64,000 bases of DNA, taken from assembly GCA_028456385.1 (NCBI GenBank), contig JALNQF010000179.1, positions 25,949-89,948 on the forward strand. Reading direction: 5' to 3'. Position 1 is the stretch's first letter. The number at the start of each line of letters is the position of its first letter. The position numbers were made by a program, and so were the translations under genes. This DNA comes from Ophiosphaerella korrae (taxonomy: Eukaryota > Ascomycota > Dothideomycetes > Pleosporales > Phaeosphaeriaceae). This document shows positions 46,792 through 60,700 of this stretch, piece after piece. The notes beneath the pieces were generated by a model. That model was not told the DNA's origin. It saw only the letters and a program-made list of their open reading frames with translations, and did no database searches.

Positions 46792-48524
46792 TTAGTATCT
46801 TTTATACTTACTAGTTTAAACTTAGGTATATCTTTAGCTTTCTTACCTTAGAAGAGTACTCTCTTATTACTATAGCTTATTTTAGGTTAATACTTATTAA
46901 TCTAAGGTAAACTAAAGTATATAGTATACTTCTTAGTATCTATTACTATAAATATTACTTAGTATATCTATATACATCTACGTATATCTATAAAAGTAAT
47001 ATCTACTATTATTATACTATATATATTTAACTCTTCTCTATTTATACCCTCTACTATTATATTAAGTAGAAGAGTAATAAAGAAGCTCTATTCTTTTACT
47101 ACTATAGCTAATAAAAGGTTAAGTTATAACTTTCTATCTATTATAGCCTTAAGCTATAGTACTATACCTATTACTACTTTAATTATTAAGAAATATCTTA
47201 GCTTTATATAAGTAGTATTATAGAAGAAACCTAAGTCTCTTTTTTCTCTTAATAAGACTATATAGGCTATAAAGTAAGAGATTAGTTTTTAGAGCTCTTT
47301 TCTTTTTCTAGCTTAGTTAAAGCTATACCTAATATTTATTTTTTAGACTTTATATAATTAATAATCTTATATATAGAGTCTCTATAATTAAAATATATAA
47401 AGAGCTAGTAATTAGTTTTATCTTTATACCTCTTAGGCTTAGCTAAGTTATTTTATACTAGTTTATCTTACTTTACTTTTTTAAGAGTTTTTTTATCTCT
47501 TTCTAACTCTAACTAGTTTATTTAGTAGTTCTTTTTCTTCTCTTTAGCTTCTTTAGTCTATAATAGTTACGTTTACTCTTCTATATATAGCTAGCGCTAG
47601 TATATAATATTAGCTTACTCTTTTACTTAAGTAAGTATTATTAGCTTTTCTAGTAGAAGAAGTACTAATTAATCTTATATTACGTATAATAGTACTTTTC
47701 TATACTCTAATACTTATAGCTCTAGAGTTTAGCCTAGTAGCTCTTCTTAAAGTAAGTATATATACTTTAGTAGGTCTATTAAAGATTATTTATATTACTA
47801 CTTATAGTTCTTTAGAGTATAGTAGGCCTATATTATATATTTAATAGTTATTCTAAGTATATTTAGTATTACTACCTTTAAATTAGCTTAATTTAGTACC
47901 TATATAAGAGTAAAACTCTACTTACTCTTATAGTAAGCTTTTTAAGTTAATTTTAGTAGTTTAAAAAAGTATCTAATACTAAATTCTACTTTTTATACTT
48001 CTATAGTAAAGTATAGAGGAGACTAAAAGAAATAACTTTTATAGTCTTTTTTTTAGTAGTTATATTCTACTTTATTTTTCTTTATAAATATTTATAGAGG
48101 TTCTAGTTATAGTAGATTTATAGCTAAGAGTTAAGTTTAACTAGGTAAGCTAGTAGTAAAAGTATCTATTATAACTACTAATTACTTTCTTACTTTATAT
48201 TAAGTATAAAGCTCTCTTAGTATCTATACTTCTTTAAAGTTATAAGCTTCTTAGTACTATATATAGAGTTTTTCTAACTCTAAAGTAATATTACTCTAAG
48301 TTAAGCTAAATTAGCCTTATTTACTTTAGAGTATATTAGTAATATACCTTCTTTAATCTCTTTATACGTACTATACTAGAAATAGCTTCTTACTTTATAC
48401 TATCTCTATAGTAAGTAGTCTTATAGCTATTAGCTTTTTTAGTAGAGTAGACTAGCTATAGTATAGTAAGAAGCTATTTATTATAATAGTATTTACTAAT
48501 ATAACGTAAGTAGAGTAATTATAA
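46792..48524 (-). pseudogene. gag region of Gypsy-B
   Basis: Region between the A7 insertion and the Gypsy-B 5' LTR, placed where gag must lie. It is heavily mutated on the minus strand. I see Lys/Glu-rich stretches but no certain zinc knuckle, so the assignment is by position. Confidence 0.5.
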
Positions 48525-48710
48525 TATTAAGCTAAGTTACTAGTAGATTAATAGCGTTATAGTAAGAGTATAGAGAGTTAAGTTATAGTAAAAGGTATAG
48601 TAAGAGATAAAGTAATTACTAACTAGCTAGTAATTCCTTTAAAAGGCTTATATACTTTTCTTCTAGAGCTAACTACTTTTAGCTAACCTAAAATAACGTA
48701 GTTTCTAATA
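48525..48710 (-). repeat. 5' LTR of Gypsy-B (186 bp)
   Basis: Matches 34653-34838 end to end. Both contain GTTATAGTAAGAGTATAG and ACTAACTAGCTAGTAATTC. Followed by target duplicate ATTAG. Confidence 0.9.
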
Positions 48711-48715
48711 ATTAG

Positions 48716-51060
48716 TAAGTAGTTAAAATCTTTTATATAATATAAAGGCGTTTATATATATAGTACTAAAATTAGTTAATAAAAGTTATTTTTTTATTAA
48801 ATATAATTTTTATTAAAACTATATAAAGTATAAAATTATATATATAATATTAAGTAGTTTCTTTAAGTTTTAAAAACTTATAGAGAAAGAAATAGTATCT
48901 TTTTATAAAGAAGTAGTAAATTACTAAAATATATTTATAAATTTAGCTACTATTTTTACTAGATAGTAAGTCTTAAATATAGTTTCCTAAGATATTAGTC
49001 TAGGTTAGAAGTAACTAAATTTACTATTTTATAAGGTCTTTATATAGTAGTAAATTAAATATATATTATAAAATTACTTAATAGCTAAGAGTATTTTAAG
49101 CTAATAATAGGACTTATATATTAGATATAGTATACTATAAAGTTTTTTATAGCTTACTAACTAATAGTTATAGTATAAAGTAAAGATTTAGTAGTATAGA
49201 TAAGTATTTATAAAAATATATAGATACCTTTTATTAACTTAAAAGTACTTTTCTTTCTTTAATTTAGTAAAGCTAATATTAGTATATAAAAAGTAGTATC
49301 TTACTTTATAAAAAGCTTTTAATAGTTTTATTATCTACTATCTATAGTAATAAATATAGCTTAAGCTATATAGTTTTCTAAGTATAATATATTTAGTAAT
49401 TCTTCTAAAGGTATAAGTTAATAATATATAGTAAGAGTTCTAGGTCTAGTTTTTATTATTAAGTAGTAGAAAATCTTCGAGTAAGTTTACTAATTTAGGT
49501 TTTATTCTTATAATATAGTAAAAGTAAGTATATACTATAATAGCTTATTTTAGTATAAATCTATTTAGCTTTAATAAGTCTATAAAGCTTAACGCGTAAA
49601 TTACTATATTTAGTGTAATTTTTATATATAGAGCTATAACTTATTAGCTTAAGATAATTTAGTTAACTCTTAATACTTATAGATTAGAAGTATCTATAAA
49701 GTAATCTTATAGTTCGTAGCTTAGAGTATCTATAACTTTATTTATATTATTAGGTATATATTTAATATAAGAATTAAATTAGACTAGAAATAATAACTAT
49801 TAAGCTTTTTAGTTATTATAAAAATATCTAAATTATAGTAGTTTATTATAATATAAATTATATATAAACTACTTATAAGCTCTAGTTCTTATTTTTTAAA
49901 TTCTTAGATTATAGTTATAAGTTCTAGGTTATAGATATTATAATTATATTCTAGTAGGGTATATTTTTTTAAAAAGAATCTAACTAGCTATTAGATTTTA
50001 TTTTAGTTTAGTTAGCTTATTACTTTACTTAAAGCTTACTTAAAAGTATTAGTTTAGATATAAATTAGTTTTAAGAAGTTAAAGTAAAGTAAAACTACTT
50101 TAAGCTAAAAAGTAGCTTTTAGTTTATTAAAAGTATTTATATATTCTTAAGTAATTATAAAAGGCTAATACTAAGTTTTTTAAAGAAGTAGCTTATTTTT
50201 TTTTATAAGTTTAGTAATAACATTTAACTTAATTAACTTAGTAAGTAGTAAAGTAAAGCTTAAGTAACCCTTAATAAAGTACTAGAAATATCTAGTATAG
50301 CTTAAAAAGGCTAGGACTTTTTTAGTAGTCTTTAGTATTACTTACTCTTAAATAGCTTTAACTTTAAAGAGATCTATTATAATTCTTTTATTAAAAATAA
50401 TTATACTTAAAAACTTAACTAAAGTAGTATAAAATCTAGATTTTTTAAAGTTTATTTATAAGCTTTACTTTCTTAGTTATATAAGTACTTTATAAATATA
50501 CTAGATATATTTTTTATTATTATTAGAGTATATAAGGATATTATCTATATATATAGTATAGAAGTACTCTAAATATTCTAGTAAAGCTAAGTTAATAGTA
50601 TACTAGAATATAGCTAGTATATTAGTAAAGCTAAAAAGTACTATTTTATAACTATATTTACTAAAGTAATTAATAAAAGTAGTTAGCTATTTTAAATTTT
50701 AAGTAATATATAAGTAGTAAAAGGTATATATTATATTAAATTTAGAGAAAATTTTTACTTTATTTAAGTAGACTAGTATTTCTCTATAGAATAGAATAGA
50801 ATACTAGTTTTTAATAGTATATTTATTTAGCTTATAGTAGTTTATATTAACTTATAATCTACTATCTAGTTTAGCTATAATTAGAAAGTTATTTCTAGCT
50901 AAAGAGCTATATTTACTAATAAAGCTCTTACTTTCTATTTTTTAAATATATTTCTAGATTACTTTATCTTATTTTCTAGTAAAAAAGTAAAGTTTAGTAT
51001 CTAAGATTTTTATACTATAGTAAAGTATAGCCTTAGATAATTATAGTAATAAACTTACTT
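48716..51060 (-). pseudogene. RT and RNase H of Gypsy-C
   Basis: Minus strand. RT N-terminal segments resemble the usual K-Y-I-x-K, S-L-A-R-N-N-F-L and L-N-K-Y-T-I-K-N (about 50930-50780). Then S-K-F-N-I-I-Y-T-F, an F-S-F-T-N-I-L segment near 50630, and the Y-I-D-N box at 50540-50551. RNase H follows towards 48.7 kb with an F-A-S-like stretch hard to confirm. Many RIP stops. Cut on the left by Gypsy-B and on the right at about 51060 by Gypsy-D. Confidence 0.75.
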
Positions 51061-54000
51061 AAGAGTATAATAGATAATTTAAAAGAAGATAGAATAGTAA
51101 GTATAAAAGAATATAATAGATTCTAGATATAGTAACTACAAATAAAAGAAGATCTAGTAAAGAAAAATATTACTAAAACTATATATATTACTATAGTAAA
51201 GTTTAGAATCTAAAAGCTTTTAGTACTTATTCTAGCTATATAAAATAAGTCTAAAAAAGAAGCTAAATTCTTTAAATCTAAGTACACCTAATTTAATAAT
51301 ATAGAAATAGAAATAGATCTAAAATAACTTCTTAAAAAAATAGATAAATAAAAGAACTATATAAAAAAGGTTTAGTAGATTAAATCTCTAGAATTAAATA
51401 CTAAAGAAGTAATATAAATAGTTATAGAAGTACTAGTCTTTTTACTTATATAAATATTTTTAGCTAGTATACTAAACTTTTTTAAAAAGCTTATAAAGTT
51501 AACTTTTATATTAAATAACTTAGAAGAATTTATAAATATAAAAGGAATAGTAAGTATAACTAAAAACTTAAGAGAGATACTTTAGAGCCTTAAAAGACTA
51601 CTAGTAGCTTTATCCTAGAATAGCTCCTACCTATATATAATAAATACTAATATTTCTAACTAAGTAATAGTAGAAGCTATAAATAAAAAAATTATTAGAT
51701 ATAGTACTTATATACGCTTAGACTATACTAAATTACTTTCTATTATACTTATATACTTTACTAGTCTTATAGCTAATATAAATATAGTAAAAGAGTACTT
51801 AGAATATAACTAACTTAAGAAGATTAAAAGACTTAGAAAAAAATACTTAAAAGTAATAATCTAGGTCTATAAAACTAGACTACAAGCTTTATTTAACTTA
51901 AAAGTAGAACTTAATATAATCTACTTTAAAATAGCTCTAGCTACTAGCTTAAGTATAACTTCTATACCTAAAGAAATAGCTAAAGTATAGCTAGTTCCTA
52001 TAAATAGAGTAAAAGAGTCCTTTAAAAAGATTATATAGAGTATACTAGTTATAAATAAAAGTATTAACGTTTAGTCTAACTTCTTTATTATAAAAAGATT
52101 CTCTTACCTAATAATTCTTAGGAACTTATTTATAATAGATTATTAATACTCTTTTAAAAAAGAAAATAATAGCTAAATATACTATAAAGTTTAGTTAAAG
52201 AATTAAAATAATATTATAAAGTTTATAGTAATATTTAATAGAATAAAAAGTATAAGATAGATAAATATAGTAATAATAGAAAAACTAATAATAAACTTAA
52301 CTACTTAGAGTAGAGTTTAATAAATAGATACTAAGAAAATAAAGAAATAAGAAAGAAATACTTAAAGAACTATTAGTAGTACTTAGTATCTATACTATAA
52401 ATAATAGAATAATCTATAAGTAGATCTAATAATAATAAAATAAGCTTGTATTTGTTTAGATAAAAGTATTTTAGAAATCTTAAAAGACTTTATAAGAATA
52501 TAGAAATAAGTAGAAAAAAGAAAATAGATACCTAAAAGCTTATTAAAAATAAAGCTATAACTTAAGCTAAATACTATATATAAGTTAAAAAGTAAAAAAG
52601 TATAGTTAGTTTATAACTTTTTAGTATAACCTTATAAAGTAGAAAGTTAATTAGACTAAAAAGTAAGAGTAGAACTTAGGTAGCTAGTAAATAATAACTA
52701 AAGCTAAAGATAATTCTAAAAATATATTACTAATAAAACTAATCTCTTTTCTATAGGTACTTAGGTTATAGAAAAATAGCTAGTAAAAATAAAGATTACT
52801 AACTAGCTATAGCTAAGAGAAAAAGAAATACTAATTAAAGTTTTTTTATATTAAGAAGTTACGTTAAGCTTTAACTTTATAGAGTTAGGCTATAACTACT
52901 CTAATATTATTCTACTAGTTTAAATTAATATAGTACTTTATAAAGTTAAAAAAAAAAGATAGCTTCTTTATACTTTATAAACTAAAAGATATAGTTAATA
53001 AAATAATTTAGAAATAGTTAGACTAAGAAGTCTTTAAATTAAGTAATAGCCTATATAGTAACTTTTAGTTTCTAGTAAAGAAAAAGGACTAAGAATATTA
53101 ACTTATTAATAATACTTAGCGTACTAATAGTGTAACTATTAGGAATACTAACTTATTTCTAAACCTAGATAAATTCTTAGAAAAATTTATAAGTTACTAC
53201 GTTATATTCTTAATAAACTTCTTCTCTAGATATAATTAAGTAAAGCTCTATTAAGACTCTAGACTACTTATAGTATTTTATATACTAACTTATAAACTAG
53301 TGTAGTAATATACTCTACTTATAAGTACTATAAACTCTATTACTAAGTTTATATAAGTAGTAACTAAAATCCTATAAAAATTAATTCTAACTAGCTATAT
53401 ATTATATATAGATAATATTATAGTAAAAAGCTTAAAAATAAACTCTAACTTAAACTTACTAGTACCTAAGATCTAAAAGTTTATTAGCAAATATATTATC
53501 AATATAAATAAAGTTTTATATAACTATAAAATACCTAGTACTACTACTTTACGTTTTAAATTAGATTAGTACTATAACTTTATAAAGATTATAAAGTATA
53601 TAGTAAATAAAAAGAGCTAGTACTTAGCTAATAAGAAAGTCTAAAAGATAATTAAATAGCTAGCTTATAGATCTTTAAATAAAAGTCTAAATATTTATTA
53701 GCTTTTATATATACTATATAATCTAGATTAAAGGTTTTACTAAGATAGTAGTACTAATATTTAAGCTACTAAAAAAAAATTAAAAATTTAAATAAAGTTA
53801 AAAAGCTTTACGTACTATAAATAAATTAAAAGCCTAACTAACTAGTATACTAGTATTAGTTTCTATAGACTATAGTAAGCTTATTTAACTAATTATTATA
53901 TTACTTAATAAAAGTAAAAAGAGTAAATATAATATACTTAAGTAAACAAACCTAAAAGGCTATTAGATTATAATATACTATAAATTAGAAGTATAGTTAG

Positions 54001-56674
54001 TTTTAGAGTATAACTAGAATTCTAAAAAAATATTAGTATTAAGCTATACTACTAGTACTTAAGAAATTCTACTTATAGATCTATAGAGTTTATTTTATAA
54101 TAGAAATAAATACTTATATACTTATAGATTAACTTAATTAAAGTACTAGTAACTTATTAGAAGCTCTAATTATAAAATAGCTTAGTTTTCTAAATATATA
54201 AGAATTTAATATAAAGTATATAGCTAAAAAAAAACGTAGTAGTAAATATTCTTTTAAAATAACTAGAGCTACTAGGATAGTAGCTACTAAAAGAGCTTAA
54301 AGAAGATATAGAAGAATTTATAAACTACTATTTAAAGTCTATAACTTTTATCTTACTATAAATAAGCTCTTAAAAACTAGAATTTATATACTTAAAGATA
54401 GAAATAGACTTAAGTATACTAAATACTCTAGAAATACCTTTCTTATATAATATTATAAAATAGCTAGTAATACTATAAACTCTAGCTAGAATAAGTAAAA
54501 TAGATACTTAGAAGCTCTATAAAAATATATAAAAATATAAAGTTATATAAAGACTCTTATAAGCTAAAGGTTTTAAATAGTACTTACTAAAAAAAGTAGT
54601 AAATAAGAAAAAAAAGTAGCTAGAGATTCTAAAAGTATTATATAATAAAAGTAGATACTAAAGCTAAAAAAGAATATAGTAAAAGATTTAGATATAATAT
54701 TACAAGCTAAATATATTTAAAGATATAAAGACTTATATATAATCTTACTAGGAATATTTATATAATTTACTCTAGCTAGTAGAAAAAGAGCTATACCTAA
54801 ATTAGAGACTTAAAGTTCTATAAAGATAGATTATACTATATATAGTTTATATACTTAATAGTAAAGAAAGTAAAAAATATATAATTATATATTAAAACCT
54901 TATTAGCTTATATATAGAAGCTAAAGCTCTTAGAGCTAATATATTATAAGCGATTATAAATTTTTTAAAATAAAATATATTTTTAAAATAAAAAGTATTA
55001 CTTAAAATAATAGTAGATAGAAGACTAGAAAATAAAAAACTAGTTACTAATTTTACTTACTTATATAGTACCTAAAAAGTTATTAGAAGTATTTATTACT
55101 TTTAAAGCTAAAAAATAATTAAAAAAAGTTGTAAAGAGTTAGTAGCTACTTTCTAATAGATTAAAGGTAATTAAATAGATAATCTACTCTACGTACTATA
55201 AGTAAATTAAGTTATAGTAAGGTATAGTACTAGAGAGATACTAATATACTTTATAAATAGTTAGTAATAAGTTTTACTTATTAAACTCTATATCTTTATA
55301 TAGTAGACCTTCTTATATTTAGAAGGTTATAATACTACTATACTCTTAGTATTATAAGCTTAGTAGTTTATTAAGTATAATAATAGACTTTAAAAAGCTA
55401 TAGAATATATTATTAAGCTAAAAAAAGAAAGTAAAAAATAGTTAAATACTAAAAAGATATTATATATAAAAGATATACTTAAAAGTATATTAGTACTTAT
55501 TTAAAACTTATTTAGTAACTAGAATAAATCTAGATAATAGAAACTTTAACCTTAGTAGAAAGGCCTTTATTAAGTTATCTAGTTATACTTTTCTAGATAG
55601 TACTAGCTTACTAACCTAGATAGTATAAAGTTTAGAAGCTTTACTCTAAAAGTAAAAGTAGTAGAATTTTACTAGTAAAGCTAGTAAAAGCTAAAGATTT
55701 TAAAATTAAATAGAAAGAAAAGTAAGCTTTATTTAATACTAAGAAGTAACTTAAAAAAGTATTAAATAAACTAGTACTAATAGAGCTAGTATTTAGATAG
55801 TAAAGTAAGTAAGTATAAAAATAATATAAATAAGACTTACTATTACTAGTATAAACTTATTAGCTATAATTAGTTTAAATCCTAGTATAAAAGCCTAAAT
55901 TTAATCTAGCTAACTTTAAATTATTTATTTTAAAGGAACCTAATAAGAAAATTAATTTTAGCTAAAGATTAGCTAAAAATTTTAAAATAAAGAAAAGAAT
56001 AAGTAGGTATTATAAGTAAATAAGAGAATTAGTAATAAAAAGAAAAGAACTTAGTAAATCTTTTTTTAAAATAAATAACTAAAGAGGCCTTAGTACTTAG
56101 ATAGTAAGAAGAAAAACCTTATATTACTAATTATTACTAATTACTATCTTTAGAACTAAAAGAAAAAGCTTAAGTAGTAAAAAAACTTCTAAGACTAAAC
56201 TTAGGTAGCTAAAAGTAAATACTACTTAGATAATAAGTATAATAGTAATCTTAAGTTTAAAGCTAAAGATTTTAAAGTAAAAAGCTAAGAAAATACTAAA
56301 GAAGTAGAAAAAGTATAGAAAAAAAAAACTAAAGGCTCTTAGAAAAAAAAGTAAAAAAGCCTAAACCTATTATATTAAATTAATAATAAACTATAGTAAG
56401 AATACTACTACTAGAAAGTAAAGTATAAAGAAGAGAAGTTAAAAAAGTAGTTAAATAGAAGCTAGAAGTAAAAGTAAAAGTAGTAAAAGACTTAATAAAG
56501 TATTTATAAGTATATTTTAAACTTTTATTAAAACCTAAGTAACTTATATATAACTTTAAGTTAGTAAAGTAAAAAAAGTATAAAGGTATACTTTATAAAG
56601 CCTAAAGAGCTAGTAGTATAAAAGCTTAAAAGTAAGCTAAAACTACTAGAGAAAGTACTTTAAAAGTATTTACT
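51061..56674 (+). mobile_element. Gypsy-D element, no LTR identified
   Basis: A distinct Gypsy-like pol on the plus strand. Protease-like region at about 52040-52180 (I-I-L-R-N-L-F-I motif, cf. I-I-L-G-x-P-F). RT: F-F-S-R-Y-N-x-V-K-L near 53220, then N-S-I-T-K-F-I and the box L-Y-I-D-N-I-I-V-K at about 53402-53428, recalling fungal Gypsy lineages with I-D-D-x-x-V-K-G. RNase H spans about 53.9-54.7 kb and integrase about 54.9-55.5 kb. From 55.7 kb on I recognise nothing beyond basic, A-rich sequence. Boundaries are approximate. Confidence 0.65.
51250..55550 (+). pseudogene. gag-pol remnant of Gypsy-D
   Basis: Discontinuous frame with very many stops. The catalytic second Asp of RT (53414-53416) is AAT through TpG-to-TpA. 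The integrase C-terminal area includes an acidic region and an L-x-L-x-A-x-x-L-x-R-rich stretch near 55360. An expression product is impossible. Confidence 0.6.
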
Positions 56675-57197
56675 TATTATAGACGTAATAAGAGAAATTA
56701 AGATAGAACTAATTAGTCTTAACTTAGATACTAATAGAGTATAAGACGAGTAGAGTAATAACCTTAACTAGAAAACTACTTATAATTAGGATACGTAATA
56801 GTAATCTATAATTACATATAATAGATTAAAAGTAATTTGTAATAATATATAATAGATTAAGAGTAATCTATAACTACGTATAAATAGATTAAGAGTAATC
56901 TATAACTATATATAAATAAATTAAGAGTAATCTATAATATTATATAAGTAGATTAAAATAAATATATAGTTAATAATAATGTATAATATTAGTATAGTAT
57001 TAGTAATCTAATCTCTAACCTAGAACGCTAATACTTAATATTATATATACAAATTAACTATTATTTATAGTTATTACTAATTACTATATAAGCTTTTATT
57101 ATTATCTCCTAATCTACTAATATATATAGAAGTTACTTGTAGTTAATAATAGGTATCCCTATTATACCTTACTAATACTAGTTATTAAGAAAAGTAA
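56675..57197 (+). mobile_element. Gypsy-A copy A8: 5' LTR plus 31 bp of leader
   Basis: A 492-bp LTR (56675-57166) followed by the leader CCTTACTAATACTAGTTATT, cut after AAAGTAA where the A9 LTR starts. The rest of A8 would continue right of A9, outside the window. The LTR is the longest in the set because of five palindromic ~32-bp units at about 56802-56955. Confidence 0.82.
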
Positions 57198-57656
57198 TGT
57201 TATATACGTAACAAGAGAAATCGAGATAGAACTAATTAGTCCTAACTTAGATACTAACAAAGTATAGGACGAGTAAGGTAATAACTTTAATTAGGAAACT
57301 ACTTATAACTAGGATACGTAGTAGTAATCTATAATTACGTGTAAATAGATTAAAGTAATCTATAATAACGTATAAATAGATTAAAGTAATCTATAGTTAC
57401 GTATAAATAGATTAGTAGTAATCTATAGTGTTATACAAATAGATTAATATAAGTATATAGCTAATAGAACGCGTATTCTTAGGATAGTATTAGTAATTTA
57501 ATCCTTTAACTATAGAACGCTAATATAATATAGTTATAAAATATCTTCTATTATTTATAGTTATTATAGATTATAATATAAGCCTTTATTATTACCTTGT
57601 AATCTACTAACACTCTATATAGTTACTAGGAAGTTAACTCTAGTATACTTATTATA
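57198..57656 (+). repeat. 5' LTR of A9 (459 bp)
   Basis: Starts TGTTATATACGTAACAAGAG and ends ACTTATTATA. Four palindromic ~31-bp units lie at about 57327-57445. Confidence 0.9.
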
Positions 57657-57719
57657 CCTTACTAATTTAGTTATTAAGAGAAGCGAAGCGTAAGTAGCGT
57701 ATAGTCTAGCTAATACGAT

Positions 57720-60700
57720 AGTAGAAAGTTTAACTAAGAGAGGAGCTAAGGTACCTATAAGTAGTTACAAGTTAGACGATATAGTATAGAGAGATATTAA
57801 AAACTACCTAAACAACTTAATCTCTAAAAAAGAAGATATAAAAATAGTAATTAATACCTTAAAAACCTAAAATAAGGAACTTTAGGAGTATATAAAATAA
57901 AACAAAGCTTAGATTAAAGCTATTATAGAAAGACAAAATTAGATAGAGTTAATTACGTAATAACTAGAGATAAGTGCGACAAAAAAGCTACTAAAGATAC
58001 TTATACTTAAGAAATTTAATAGGATAAGAGAGAAACTAAAACTCTTTAAGCTTTAGTATAACTCTAGATAGATATATAAGTACTATACTTTAATATAGAA
58101 GAAATAAAAGTAATATATATTAGAATACACCTTAAAGAATATATAATAAGATAGTTTAAACCTTACTAGATAGATTATATAATATACGCTCTAATAACCT
58201 AGAAAGATAAAATAAGAGCTATCTTTAGAAGTTATAAATACTTTACTAAATAAATAAGAGTAGTATTTAGGGATATAGATATTACCTAATAAGCTAAAGA
58301 AAGACTAGAGAAGCTTATATAAAACAAGAGTATTCCTAAATACGTATTATAGTTTAAATAACTATTATAGAATATAGAGTAAAATAAGTCTACTTTATTA
58401 TTATAATTTAAATAAAGACTAAACTTAAAAATTTAATACAAGATAATCTATATAGAAAAACTACAAATACTAGAAGCCCTAAAGTAATAGGTAATATAAA
58501 TTAATAATAACTCCTAAGAATAAAAGAAGAATAAGTATAGAGGATCTACCTAAAATTAAGATAAGAGAGACTCTATAATCCTTAACGCTAATAAGAATAG
58601 AAAGAAGAAAAAGAATAAAGACTTTATATACTTTAACTATAGTAAGAAAAGCTACTACGCAAAAGACTACTAATTACAAAAGAAGAAGAATATAGTATAT
58701 TATAAACATAGAAAACTAAGATACTTTATAAAAGACTAAAGAAGTAAAGACTATAAGAAAGATAAAGAAGCCTAGTTAAAGATAACTAAAAACAAGATAG
58801 AAGTACTAAAAGTATAAGCTAAACTTTAATAGAACGTAGCTAGGAGTAAGAAATTATAATATATAATACTCTATTAGACCTTTTATTATAAAGCTAACTA
58901 GTATATATATCTTTCTAGTAAGTAAAGAGTAGGATATTTTTTATAAAAAAATAGAGTAGTAGTAATAAAAGAAGAAAGAATAAAAGCGTAGCTAGAAGAA
59001 ATAGTATACGTAATAAACTTACTAGTAGAAGACCTAGAAAAAGAAGAACACTTAGCACTATTAATCTAGGCTAATAGACTAGTACTAGATAAAGAGACTA
59101 CTACTATTTTCTCTAAAGAACTATAAGAAAATAAGAAACAAATTAATATAAAAGATATAGAGTATACCTAGTTAAATATATATAGCTATAATAACTATAT
59201 AATAATAGATATAGTAGAATAAAATATATATTAGAGATTTATTTAAAAATACTTACTAGTTATAAGTATAGAGGAAGCGTACAAAGACTAGAAAGAACGT
59301 AATCCTAAAGTAACTAAGTTTATAATCTTCTAATAATAGATAGAATAATATATAGTTATAGTAGGAAGAATACTTACGTAAAGAGAGTAGTAATACCTTA
59401 TAAGAAAGATATAATAGGTTAATAAAGCCTATATACTATAAGTACTAGTAATATCCTATATTCTAATAACCTAGAGACTTAGTAAAGATAGATACTAAGA
59501 AGGAGATAATAAGAGAATAGATCTAGAATATCTAGTATATCTATAAACTATATAAGTATTATATTTAAATATATACTACTACCTATATAAAGAAGAGAAA
59601 GTATAAAACTATATATAGCTAAAAAGAAGATACAACTATATAAAGGTAATCTTAAAAAAAGAAATTAAGGGTTAGAAGATAATTTAGATTTCTAACAAAG
59701 AATATATATTAATTAGACTAGGATATAAGCTATTAAAAGAATACGTTAAAGAAATATAGCTATAGTATAAATATATATTTAATAAATATCTAAAATATAA
59801 AAATTATAAGCGTAAAATAGGGTAATAGCCCTAGAAGAATAGATAATTTAAAGAAAAACCTAAGTAAGAAAAGCTATAAAGTATAATAGGCCTATACGTT
59901 ATAAAGATAAGTATATACTAAAGATAGAGAATATAAATTATAATTAATAGTAGAGCTATAAGGAACTTTATATTAAAGAAGTTTATAAGAAACTAAGGAA
60001 TAAGTTATATAATAAAAAAATACCCTAAACAACTTAGTATAATAAAAGGAAAACGATTCTAAGAACTTATTAGGTTTAAAATAGTACCTTTAATATTAAG
60101 GATAGAAAGATTAGAAATTAAAAATATAGTTATAGATATAATAACAATTAATAACAAATAAGACGTAATATTAGGAATACTATAGCTATAAATAACTAAC
60201 CTAAGGATTAATTAGAGAATAGAGAAAATTAGCTACCTTAAGAAAGATATATTAAAAGCTAATATAACTATATATAAAGGATAGTTCTTAGAAGAATATA
60301 AGAAGTAAGAAAAGTAACTTACTAAACTAGATAATTATCTTCTAGAATACTAACTATAGGATCTAGTAATAGAACTAAAAGAAAGAAAAAATGTAGGATA
60401 GAGCCTAGTATATAGAAAAATAGAAGAAGAATCTTAGATTAAATAAGTATTTATATAGAACGCAATAAAGAAAGGATAGATATAAGAATCTAAATCTTTA
60501 GTAGTATATAGACTTATATTTATAGACAAGAAAGAAATAGATAATAAAAGACTCTACGTAGATTTTAGAAAAATAAATATAATTATAAGTAAAAACTAAT
60601 ACTCCTTACTATAAATAAATAAGATATAAGATAAACTATAAAAAGTAAAGATCTTTATAAAACTAGATATCTAAAACGCCTATTACTAAATTAGAATTAA

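Larger units (their letters stand above)
34653..48710 (-). mobile_element. Gypsy-B element with 186-bp LTRs, hosting A7
   Basis: LTRs of exactly 186 bp at both ends and target duplicate ATTAG at 34648-34652 and 48711-48715. Removing A7 and one ACTAT leaves about 7.0 kb. On the minus strand: 5' LTR (right), gag region 48.5-46.8 kb, then after the A7 insertion protease/RT from 39.76 kb, RNase H ~38.3 kb, integrase ~37.7 kb, a ~1.8-kb 3' region and the 3' LTR (left). It is inserted in Gypsy-C between RNase H and the integrase C-terminus. Confidence 0.92.
32888..51060 (-). mobile_element. Gypsy-C element, 5'-truncated, hosting Gypsy-B and A7
   Basis: Minus-strand Gypsy pol outside the Gypsy-B insertion. 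RT N-terminus to catalytic box is at 51.0-50.5 kb, with Y-I-D-N (mutated Y-I-D-D) at 50540-50551, then RNase H to 48.7 kb. After Gypsy-B, the integrase C-terminal region is at about 34.6-34.4 kb (F-x-V-N-N, T-P-F-F-I-N-L-x-Y). It then runs into a 3' region with a tandem duplication to about 32888. Gag, protease and a 5' LTR are not seen, and Gypsy-D follows directly. A hairpin, ATTAGTAAGTT...AACTTACTAAT, at 32889-32913 may mark the LTR edge. Confidence 0.75.
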
